This document shows positions 54,430 through 64,000 of a stretch of DNA of 64,000 bases, one piece after another. Under the pieces are notes generated by a model. It saw only the letters and a program-made list of their open reading frames with translations. It was not told where the DNA came from and searched no databases. This stretch comes from Schizochytrium sp. TIO01 (lineage: Eukaryota; Sar; Bigyra; Thraustochytrida; Thraustochytriidae), in NCBI GenBank assembly GCA_004764695.1, contig SMSO01000031.1, positions 742,600 to 806,599 of the forward strand. Reading direction: 5' to 3'. The stretch's first letter is position 1. Each line of letters opens with the position of its first letter. The position numbers and the translations under genes are program-made.

Positions 54430-55561
54430 TGATATAAATGGTATTAGCAACTGTCTTGGCGGAAGAGGCCACAATAAAGAAGGCTAGCACCTGGGTAACT
54501 TAATTCTCTCGCTTGTGAGCGTGGATACATAATAAAAAGGTCAGGACTAGTTATGAAACCATAAAAATAGAAACGAAGAAAAAAGAGAAAAAGCGCAGAC
54601 GGGGTTGGACCCATTTTTAAAAATTAAAGAAAGTTTAAAACATTGTAAAAGCGATAATGAAGAAAAGCATTACAACATTTAGTACAATATTTTGTTGAAT
54701 AATAACTTGTTCACTGACATGCATTCACTGGCCAAGTGAAAAAGAGTAGAAGGAACACCTCTGAGTTGTGAGAGTGTAGGTCGGGCTTTAAAAAAAAAGT
54801 GGTTTTTATTGTTGAAAGTGGATTGTAAATGAAAGAAAATCGATGAAAGATAAAGATTATAGCTTTTGGCTGTAAACAGTTTCTTTGGAGAGCTGAAGAT
54901 TGATTGTTACGATGCGAAGCATTCATAACTGAAAATAAAAAACAGCGTGATGCGATGAACCCCCCCCCCCAAAAAAAACAAAAACAAAACAAAAGAAGTC
55001 GGTCCTTTCACAAGAGAGTGTTTGATCATCCCGCCTCCCTGAGAGTTTTCATTTCTGGCTCGACGATGAAAAGAAATGATCGTAGTTTGCAAGGACTTTT
55101 TGATGCTTGCAAGCAAAACATTGGTTCACAACAAGATTTCAAAGACTGTGTTTTGATGGATACGCGAGCAAACTGAAATCGATAGAGTTGGATGTGCTAC
55201 AACTTAATTCTCATGCTTTTGTTCCTCACACTGATATGTGGCGAATGATAATGAAGAATAAGGGCATGGCAAGCATAGCATAGTTCAAGTCAGAATTCAA
55301 AGATGCTCGTTCATTGGTTTTAGATGCTACGTTTCCAGGTGCGCTGAAAGCTAAAGGCTGTGTTTTGCTTGCTTGGACTATTTCCCTTCGCTGAAGCTGT
55401 ATTTTTTTCCAAAGTTTGTAGCAATTGAAAATAAAAGTAATAAAAAAGTCAGTGGCTGTCTGAAAAAAAACACAAGCCTCACTAGAGCTAACTGGAGTGT
55501 TCAAGTCCAGCCGCTCCAGCATACTCCTAGCAATTTTGCCCCATCATATCATCAGGCGCAA
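54430..55561. other. Intergenic, AT-rich
   Basis: AT-rich spacer with homopolymer runs (C10 then A8 near 54959-54978). Nothing recognised. Confidence 0.45.
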
Positions 55562-55870
55562 ATGGTGCTACGAGGCATTTCCTGCAAAGAACAGTGTGTG
55601 GTGCAGCAACAATCTCCGACGGGCCGCTTCCGTTTATCAGCATATGTAGAGTCTCCCTGCAGTAAATTGTATTCCTGTGAAGAGGGAGGGTACTACCCAT
55701 TTTCATCTGATAAAGAGAATGAAAACCCGAGTGGCAAGAGGCCAAGCAAACAAAACCAACGTTCATGGAAAATGCATCGAGAAAGCAGAAGACTTCCTCC
55801 TCTCTCAGACCAGCGTGATGCCACGAAGTATGAGGTCCTCAGCACCGCCGGCATTTTGGCCGTGGCCTGA
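55562..55870 (+). CDS. Small hypothetical protein with a KEN-box-like motif
   Basis: 102 residues from ATG 55562 (the frame is open further upstream). Hydrophilic sequence with SSDKENENPSGKRPSKQ in the middle and ESRRLPPLSDQR near the end. KEN followed by Pro resembles APC/C degrons of cell-cycle proteins such as securin, but a three-residue motif is weak evidence. No domain recognised. It stops just before a G+C-rich, repeat-rich stretch. Confidence 0.22.
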   Translation: MVLRGISCKEQCVVQQQSPTGRFRLSAYVESPCSKLYSCEEGGYYPFSSDKENENPSGKRPSKQNQRSWKMHRESRRLPPLSDQRDATKYEVLSTAGILAVA

Positions 55871-55899
55871 ACCTTCCTGCGTCCGGACCCAGTGGACTC

Positions 55900-57360
55900 C
55901 CACGCTTTGCCCTGAACAACCCATCACTACCACCACCACCACCAGCAGCAGCTCCTGATCATGGATGGAGCCGCCTCTGGTTTGGCAAGTTTCCTTGAGG
56001 TCAGCACGCAGCGTATGCGCCTCCTCCTCCCGTCGAAGTCTCTCGTCGAAGTCGCAGTCCGCGCTTTCTGTTGGACTCGCACGTCCGTCGTAGCACACTC
56101 CCTCCCTCACCCAAAGTAGCACTCTCGCCATTCGCCCCCGAGCACGCGAGCACGAGCACGAGCATGCGAGCAGCGCCGCCGAGGTTCTTCCTCCTCCCAG
56201 GCAGGTCGAGCGAGGTCCAGCGGCAGCGAGGAGTCCACTCTCTCGCTCTCTCGCTCGCTCATCTCCATCCGCCAGCGCCGCCGAAAGCTCTGCCTCCGCC
56301 CACGCACTCACGGCGCTTCGAGCGACGGTGCTACGTTCGCGCTCTCAGACAGTCAGTTAGTTCGCAACGCACGAAGGTGCTCGTTCGTTCCTCGCGGTGC
56401 AAGTCGCCGAGGCCCAAGCAGGTCCCTCGCTCCCTTGCGTTGGTTCTCTCTCCCTCTCTCTCTCTCTCTCGTGAGCGCGTGAGTGAGTGAGTGAGTGAGT
56501 GAGTGAGTTCTCTCTCTCGAGCGATCGAGCTCCAAGAAAGCGCCATCGTCACATCGAAGGAACCCGAAGAAAGCTGCTACAGATGCAGCAGCGGCTGCTG
56601 CTACAACTTCTGCAGTCCCAGCCAGAGCGACCTTGAGCCCGAGAGCAGCAGCGGCAGGTGTTCGTTCGCAAAGGGAGAGAGGGAGGCAGGCTGGCTGGAT
56701 GGTTGTCAGAGCGTGGTCGCCGCGGCGCTGGAGGTCGCGGCGCTGGAGGTTGCGGAGCTGGGTCGGGATGCGGTGAGGAGCGCGTTCAGCAGTGCTCGAA
56801 AGTGCTCGTCGCGGCATTTGTTGCACCTTTTGCGAATGTGCTACAATTGCGCTGCCACCCATTCATTCATTCATTCATTCATTCATTTGCTTTAAAATTG
56901 ACTGATGGATTGATGGATTGATTGTTTTATTAATTGGTTGTTTATTTGATAGATTCATTCATTCATTCATTTGATTTAAAGTTGATTGATTGATTGATTG
57001 ATTTATTGATTGATAGATAGATACAGCAGATTCATTGCTCTTTCTTGCCGTCTGAGGCACGAGCCCAGAGCGATCGAGCCAACAAAGAGGAGGTCGTCTT
57101 CAGCGCTTCTCAGGGGCCATGAGAGAGGTCGGTCTGCCGGTCATTGCAGAGCACCAAGTTTTGAGGAATGAATGAATGAATGAATGAATGTGCCATCCAT
57201 CAAAGCGCAGAGTCGATGCAATGCAGTTTGGAGGAGGAGGAGGCTGACGAGCAGCAGCAGTAGCACTTTCTTACTTACGGTTGACTGACTGACTGACTGA
57301 CTGGACTGACTGATTGTGGCTGTTCGGTGTCCGGGAAGAAAGCAAAGAGAGCAGAGAGTC
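55900..57360. repeat. G+C-richer island packed with microsatellites
   Basis: Contrasts with the AT-rich surroundings. It contains (CAC)n near 55930-55950, CT runs near 56446-56470, GTGA near 56480-56508, ATTC near 56863-56886 and 56954-56972, GATT near 56982-57015, GAAT near 57164-57190 and GACT near 57284-57302. Open frames on both strands here are low-complexity by-products (e.g. THSLTHSLT). It may be a promoter/CpG-like island or an origin-type region. No gene is attached to it in the window. Confidence 0.6.
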
Positions 57361-58598
57361 ATAAAAACGAAGGCGACGGCTGTTCTTCCGCTGTTCGAAG
57401 TAGTGTCTGTTATACAACAGCGAAAAACGCGGAGAGGAACTCATTGATGAGATGTCTGTTGTATTTTATTTCATGATTCCAGTGAGGCTCAAGAAAAAAA
57501 AGAAAGGAAGGCTAAATGTTAAAACAATTAATTAAAATAAAAGTACAGCAGCGCCTGTTTTTCATAACATCACATTAAAACGTCATTCTTTTTATTATTT
57601 ATTATTTTATTTATAATAAGAAAATATCGTTGTATTTAAATGAAAAAAAGTCTTTGATTTGAAAGTAAGTTGAAAATGGCAAGATGGAAAACTCGTTTTC
57701 CAATTAAAATAAAATAAAATACATTTTAATTCATTAAAAATGAAGAATAAAAAGAAAAGAAAAGAAAGAGGCTTTAATCATTTTAATTTCTTAAAAAGAC
57801 AAAATTTCTTAAACTATATATTCGATAAAAAATTAAAAAATAAAATTAGAATTGTTGATACCGACTAGATATGATTTACTAGTATGATAGTATTTAGCTG
57901 GCGAGCGAATGGAGGGCGATACAGCGGCAAGTCCCTCGAAGAATCTAGATTATCGGATGCCTGGTGTTCTGCAGTTCCTTCCGTCAAGCCATCGGCTTTG
58001 ACGGTAGGTTTCTACCTGTATAGGTAGGTAGCTAGTGCAGCAATTTTTTAAAACGTTGCCCGTATGCTCTCTCTTACTCGCTCTCACTTAGGTTCTGTGG
58101 TTACCAAACTTAACTTGGATGAAAGATTCAATGCCACCTCAAAAAAGGTAGGTCTTCTTTGGATTCTCTCGTATTTCCTATCTCTGGCCACTCTCTTTCT
58201 GTGGATGCCAGCAACCTTGGCACCGTGCAACTGTCTCGCGCGTTAACGCTTGGCGCAAGTTTGCGATCTCGCGGCGTCATCACCACAGCTTAAGCTTGAA
58301 GGGTTCAAACTGAACGAGCTTGCCATCTGACCCGGAGCGCAAGGTCAAGCAAGTCATCTATCTACCTGCCAAGGCCTGAAGAGAACCTCTTCTGGCCTGA
58401 AGAATGGATCCTGGCCGTGTTTTCGCAAATGCATAGAAAGAAGACCGAGAGCTTGGGCGGTCTTGCAGTCAAGTCATTTAAGTGAGTCTTCCGCCGTGGA
58501 TTTCCTTTTCCAGCATGAATGGCATTGCAGGGGCATGGCCAGTAAGTATATAATTGGACCATGAATTGTGAAAGCAATTATAATGAATGTATGAATAA

Positions 58599-58625
58599 AT
58601 AATTAAATAAATAAATAAATAAATT
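58599..58625. repeat. (AAAT)n microsatellite
   Basis: Uninterrupted aaat units between 58599 and 58625. Confidence 0.85.
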
Positions 58626-61600
58626 ATAATTAGACAAAGACAAGTCAACCTGGGCTTTCAGGATATCACGGCTGTGCAGTGTCTGGTTACCCGGAGCGAG
58701 TCTCTTCTAAAAAGCTGGCAAAAAGGCGAGGTGGTAGGGTCGCACTGTTACTATGGCGAGCACTCGCGAGCGCGAATTCACGGCTTCAGAGGCCCTTTTT
58801 TTTCCCCCCTTCTTCTTAGCATTTGTGATTCAGTGGTTATGGCTCAGTGGAACTTTAGAGGAAAACACAGCGGGACAATCTGCCGTGGGCCGCATCTCGT
58901 GATACGAGCAAATCAATGGTAGGGCGACTGCTGCGTTGAGAAGGGCCAAAGGCCGCGCTTATGTGTATGGTTTCTTGGTGAAAGCTGGAAAGCAAAAAAG
59001 GTCTTGAAGTGCCTCCTCCTCTTGCCATGTTGCGAACAAGAAGTCAGTCAACATTCTCGTCACCCAGCATGCTGAAAAGGTACGATCGCATCATCTAAAT
59101 CCTCTCTTGTCAACCCTTCCCCGAGCAACACGATTCTCTGCTGTTAAAGTTAATTGAAAAGAGTGAATGCAAGTTATTTTATAATTATGCTTGCAAAAGG
59201 AAGGTTTGTTTACAAGCGAAATAAGAAATGTCATTGCTAAGATAAAGGAGACGGTCAGAGCAACGCGTTGAAAAAGTTAAAAGTAGACGACAGCAGAAAC
59301 TTTGGACAATCGAGACTCAATAACCTACCAGAAAACCTCATAAGTTGCAACTTGGGAAAACTGCAGATGTGTATGTGCTACTAACTATATATATAATATT
59401 CTTCAAAATTACTTCGGCATAAAGGGAAACTGGATTAAGAATGATGATTTAAAAAAATTGAGATACTTGAAAGAGTAAGCTACTAATCTACAAGAAACTT
59501 GACCAATATTATCTCCATTCTAATATTGAATTTCCTCTTTCCTCTAGATGCGTTTTTAGTTGATTGTCCTGTCCTTTCCAAAAATAACAAGCGCGTAAAA
59601 TTTTCATATATTATCGCACTAAAGACTAGTATTCTCCAACTTGATCATTTTTTACCAAACAAGGCAGAGCAGTTCCAGAGAATTCATACATTACCAATTG
59701 CATGAAAATTGCGCCAATCAAGTCTTCATTAATGAACACCTCTAAAAATATCTTTATATAGTAAGCTGCTCATAAACTCCATCATGCGCACGGTCATCCT
59801 TGAACTTATTCCATGCTGTCTCAAAATATTAATTGAATTGCAAAATCAAATAAAACACAGGCCCATTAAGATTCATTCTCTTTGCGTGAAGTCTTTTATA
59901 CTCACGTCCAAATTTATGCCATCAAGAAAAAATAATCGATTTGTAAGATTGAAATCCCTGCTAAACCGAGATGGTCTGTTCAAATATTTAATTTTCAAAG
60001 CTAATATTTCTGCCAAAACCCCCGAAAACTTTTAATAGGAGTAGCAAAGTAAGACAATGTCATGTAAGTAGGCCTCTCATTGTTCCTGCATCACAGGAAA
60101 GCATAATTCTAGCTGGCGTGAGGTCCGTTAAGGTTTTCGCTAATATTGCTCGATTCAAAAATTAAAATTGATTGCCACGGCCGTCGAAAACTGCCAAGTT
60201 GCCGTGAATGTATTTTGAAATCTGACAGTTTGTAGTATTGGACTACCAATAATAAATTTACGAGCGCAGCGCGAGCGCAGCGCGAGCACGGAAATGTTCT
60301 TTTCACGACGAACATTGCAGCTAGAGAACATATGCATGGTATGACATTTTATTTATGTAGGGCAAAGAATCGTTCCTCTCGTTGGTCATCGTTCTGTTGT
60401 TAAAAAAGAAAACAAAAAAGCCACCTACTTATTCTTCCACAAAACGAGAGAAGTCAAAACCTATTTTCCAGGGCTAAACAAAGCCTTACACGTCTTCAAC
60501 GCCATTCTCTTTAAGAGTAGAAATTAATTGCAAAGAAAACATGTTTATTAATTTCGTTAATTTTGCTTTTTTGCTTTTTGTGATCGATGTATCAACTTAT
60601 ACTCCGAGACTGAAAAGTGTCCTCAACAAAAATACTTCTCAGTCGCATTTATATCCAAGAAGCGTGGCTACAAACGGAGATGAGTGTGCACTCATGAGAC
60701 AAAATTAATTAACCCACCTGCAAGCTTGTGCTGGAGGTTCTATACTTGGGCGCACCTTCGGACAGGAGAGTATATTTTACTTTCATAGTCTTAACAATAG
60801 AACTAACTACATATTCTTGTTTCTTCACGGAGTCATCTATGCATCGCGGTGTGTGTAAACTAGAGTCGAGCGGGTGCAGCAAAGGTGGGCGTATCATCAA
60901 AATCTTGCTACTTATACTTCTTGCGTAACCCATCCTGCTCACTTGCTTGCCGTGAGCGAGCAAAAGACCTGAGAAGATTCAGCGCTCTTGTCTAGGTGCA
61001 TACAAAACGTTTGATGAGGTGAAATAGTTTTCCCGATTATAGCATTGGTTAGTTTATTTATGTTATATGATATATTGCCGATTCTAAGACTTTCAACATA
61101 ACCCCCACAACAGGTGGACTAGAGAGAAAAATGATTAAAATCTGTGTTTTCCTGTTTTAGCCGGGGCAAAGCTGATCCATTGTGCGGACCAGCTACGGCC
61201 AATCTTATGTGTGCTGCCCTTTAAATAAAGCAAACGCGAGCCTCTTTTCACGCAAGCTACATATCCTCGGAGACTAGTTTTGGCTAAGGGGTTTCTCAAA
61301 ACGCGCAAGGGTAGGTCCTCACCACCTGAAAACAAGCGTTTGATAGTAGGGTGAACTGTCAAAGTAAACTCTGTTTGTGCTTGCTATCTTGTGAGCGCGA
61401 AGCATCACTCTTTGGAGCTCGCTGCCTAAGTCTTCCACAACACAAAGAGTGTGCACACCTAACGAATAAACTATGCACACAGCTGCCGGTAAAGCTTTTT
61501 TAAATTCTTAGCAAGTTATCGTCCAATGGTGTTAGTAGCGCAGACTCAAAGTGCTCAGAGTTCTCGACTTTAGGTTATTCAGACTCAAACAATTGCTGCC

Positions 61601-62163
61601 AGAGGTGCTACATCCAAGATGGTACACAAATAAGTAGAGCAAGTGTTTATATCCAAAGATGAAGGTTAATTATGCAGTTTCGATTTTTCGCAAGGGTAGT
61701 TCAATCATCAGAATCGTGGTACTAGAGTGAGAGTGATTTGTGATACCTGCAGAAGACTATGTTTGTTTCTGGCGTCCCTGAGGACCGTACCTAGCTAGAG
61801 AGAGCAAGATAACGAGTAATTACTCAGGCTCTTCACTACTAAATTAACTATACGGCTATCGCGCGCACGACGCGTGCCGAGAGTTTTCCTCTACTACATG
61901 TAGTTTCTTCCCTAATGATGAGGTGAGCGTGGGTGGCGCTTGGGGTTCCTACACACCATCTTTAGTCCCTTCTGTAATGCTTTGCTTTCTTGAATTTCAA
62001 CTTCGAAAATGTTGCTTAAGGCTCACAATTTAGGAAGTGAAGAAACACCAATTAAAGCTTGCGCTTTGGAGGCCGCCAAAGACACTGGAGAGGATAGTTT
62101 GAAGCGCCAGCAAGTGCTGTAGAATCTTCTTTATTCAAGATCATACAGAATTTTGCGGGTTGC

Positions 62164-62195
62164 CTACCTACCTACCTACCTACCTACCCACCTAC
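62164..62195. repeat. (CTAC)n microsatellite
   Basis: Seven to eight ctac units with one variant. The same unit recurs at 62913-62955 and, as short runs, in the kinase-ARM flanks near 1603-1618 and 8338-8352. Confidence 0.85.
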
Positions 62196-62912
62196 ACTAC
62201 ATCTCTGTGTAAGAGACAAAAAAGATTTGTCTCTGCATCCGTGCTCATAAGCAGGTAATATGCCAGTGCTAGGAGGAGAAGGAAGTTTGGGGTTGCACTT
62301 GAAGGAAGGACATCATAGCAGGGATTAATGTTGCTAGGCATTATCCATTTAAGAGTATATGGAAGACTTGCTTTTTACAAACCTCTTTGTAGCAATAAAA
62401 AACAAACTTCTTACTGAGCAACTAGCACAACCTGCAAGAGACTGGTGCGGCTCCAGCGCTTTCTATATATATATATATATATAATGATACATACGCCTTG
62501 AGCCGTAGTGTCCAAGGTGCCTGGACTTGCTTCTCGCTCTTCTATTCCGAGTTCTGGAGATTACTGTTGCGCTGACCGGAGAGTCTCTCCCGCATAAGAT
62601 GTTACATCTGCAGCAATACGAATCGTGGTGAAAAGAGCCTGCTGCTGCAGCTCTTGGCGACCCCACGAAACTGCACGAATGTTTCATCGCTAAGCATTCT
62701 TGTTAGTTTCTCTCTCATGTTATTCTAGCACCTTTATTTCCAATCAAACAAGTGCTTAGCGTCAATTATCAATCCATCTCATGGAGATTGATCCTGGAAA
62801 TGTTTCCGTTTGCCGCCCCATTTTATTCTAAACAGCGAACCCAGCCATACTTTAATTGCTGCTCCAGGGCCATAGGGCTCATAATTTTCCATTCAAGTCC
62901 TGCCTGCGCCTA

Positions 62913-62955
62913 CCAACCTACCTACCAACCTACTTACCTACCTACCTACCTACCA
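62913..62955. repeat. (CTAC)n-type microsatellite with variants
   Basis: Alternating ctac/caac units ending in four clean copies. Confidence 0.8.
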
Positions 62956-63257
62956 TGCAGGCTCTCGCGTAAACCCTGGCACTACCAAATAAGGCTCCTC
63001 TCCTCTTTGAAGCGGTGCGAATCGAGGTCTCTTGCTTCCGACGCGAGAGACTCGCTGACTTTTGCTGGCGTTCGCTCGCTTCCGCACATACGCTGTTCAT
63101 CCTCGACGATGCCACGATGCCATCCATGCTGAAGCTGATGGGGACCTCCATTACATCGCTGCGGCCTTAACCAACTGTAATGCGGGAATCGACAAGAACC
63201 GCCAACGCAAGTATTCGGAAGCACAGCGATTACCTAATTCAATCTGCGTGCAGTGAG

Positions 63258-63306
63258 TGCAATGCAATGCAATGCAATATTTGCAATGCAATGCAATGCA
63301 ATGCAA
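63258..63306. repeat. (GCAAT)n pentamer repeat in two blocks
   Basis: Two runs of about four gcaat units separated by 'atttgcaat'. A short related run (ttgcattgcattgca) occurs near 43722-43736 on the opposite strand. Confidence 0.85.
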
Positions 63307-63977
63307 CCAACAAGTCGCTCTGAGGCCCGTTCACCGCTGACTTGCGCGGCGCCGGTAGCAATCCGAAATGGGCCTCCCGCAAATTCCTCAATTCCTGGAT
63401 TCCTTCGTTCGATCGTTCGTCTCAGCCTTGAGGCGGAGATCCATCGGCAAGCGGGCCACGGAGATGGCCTGTTTGTCACCTGTTGCAATACAATCAATAT
63501 CAATCTACCATCGCAGCCCTGCGAGCGCCATGAGAACAAACGTGCGGCTTTCATTCTTGCTCGGAGGCGCTCGTTGCCCTGAATCCCTGCTCGCGTGGAA
63601 CCGACGGCGCAGTCCGGTGGCTGTGGGAGAATTTTGCAGTGATTAGTGCACTGCGGGAAAGCTTTCAATCGAAGAAATGCTGGGAGGGAGAGCTGGAAGG
63701 CCTGTGCTCAGACCGAGCGAGTCTCGGTCTACGAGCAGTCCAAGGTATACTCTAGGAGGGCATGGACGTGATGTGTTTCTCGTGTTGTCTGTGGTTCGCG
63801 ATGGAACTTGGCTTTGGATGGAAAGAGCAGTTATTTTCAGGCTATGTATTTACTTATTTATTTATTGACTATGGTAGGTAAGTTAATAGAGGTGATGAAA
63901 CTTGATGTGCGTGTGTGTGATGGTAAAAGAGGATCTGCCCTTTTGGCCCGTTTCGTGTCGTTTTTCTCTTTTTTAAT

Positions 63978-64000
63978 AAATTGAAATTGAAATTGAAATT
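63978..64000. repeat. (TTGAAA)n hexamer run at the window edge
   Basis: Three to four ttgaaa units reach the last base, so the run may continue outside. It does not resemble a known telomere repeat. Confidence 0.75.

Larger units (their letters stand above)
57361..64000. other. Gene-poor right end
   Basis: More than 6 kb, AT-rich to about 60.6 kb and more mixed beyond. Only small unsupported ORFs are found (e.g. 61135-61362 minus, 75 codons). Two copies of an 11-mer (gcgcagcgcga) sit near 60263-60285, and several microsatellites are listed separately. No RNA gene or mobile-element ORF was recognised. Confidence 0.45.

Noticed and set aside
56353-56862. 169-codon minus-strand ORF over the microsatellite island
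   Set aside because: Mostly translated simple repeats (THSLTHSLT, poly-Ala) and mirrored by plus-strand ORFs of the same origin.
63978-64000. Window-end TTGAAA run as a chromosome end
   Set aside because: Not a known telomere repeat, and the window edge is arbitrary.
1-64000. tRNA, rRNA and spliceosomal RNA genes
   Set aside because: Scanned by eye for B-box-like GGTTCRANYCC, 5S and U1/U2/U6 signatures on both strands. No candidate folded or had both promoter boxes. A covariance-model search would be needed to exclude them.
1-64000. Retrotransposons, DNA transposons, CRISPR arrays
   Set aside because: No reverse transcriptase, integrase or transposase motifs in the translated frames, no terminal repeats flanking an ORF, and no regular repeat-spacer pattern. 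The palindrome cluster has irregular spacing.

Overview
This is a nuclear eukaryotic window: large single-exon genes lie among long non-coding, microsatellite-rich stretches. Clearly conserved proteins are CFAP46 (ciliary central apparatus), RPB3 (RNA polymerase II), a JMJD6-type JmjC oxygenase, mitochondrial IBA57, a double TAZ-finger protein and an IFI6/IFI27 (ISG12)-like protein. CFAP46 implies an organism with a motile-cilium stage. Few introns, plus ARM repeats of the 'VAAMR.H..NADVQEQAC.AL.NLA' style, suggest a stramenopile, perhaps a labyrinthulomycete/thraustochytrid. That placement is inference.

Left end (1-12.5 kb): a tandem array, all on the minus strand, of three copies of one gene together with its flanks. 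The predicted protein has an N-terminal helical bundle that I compare with the MLKL/HeLo/MCAfunc type, a kinase domain with an altered catalytic loop (HGDLEPAN), and a C-terminal array of nearly identical 44-45-residue ARM repeats (about 25 in one copy, about 10 in another). Each copy has its own frame-breaking indel in the 5' part, and the two copies that reach that far share an in-frame TAA. The 3' flanking DNA is duplicated with the genes, and older copies of it flank the next gene.

12.8-31.9 kb: an IQ/Sfi1-like tryptophan-repeat protein (+), CFAP46 (+, one frame change near its 3' end), the ISG12-like gene (-), a 0.7-kb field with five copies of a palindromic 12-mer, an unrecognised gene of about 770 codons read in three frames (+), and IBA57 (-). 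34.8-39.3 kb: RPB3 (+) and JMJD6-like (-), convergent. 48.2-49.5 kb: the TAZ-finger gene (+). The rest (about 39.3-48.2 and 49.5-64 kb) is gene-poor. It holds simple repeats, a 54-codon relic of a pyruvate kinase B domain on the minus strand, and a few small ORFs of doubtful status.

The genes do not form a pathway. CFAP46 and perhaps the IQ/Sfi1-like protein point to the cilium/basal body; RPB3, JMJD6 and the TAZ protein to nuclear gene expression; IBA57 to mitochondrial Fe-S assembly. The unusual locus is the kinase-ARM array. Its domain order, near-identical repeats, copy-number change and recurrent breakage resemble rapidly evolving self/non-self or immune-type gene clusters. That reading is a hypothesis, not a demonstrated function.
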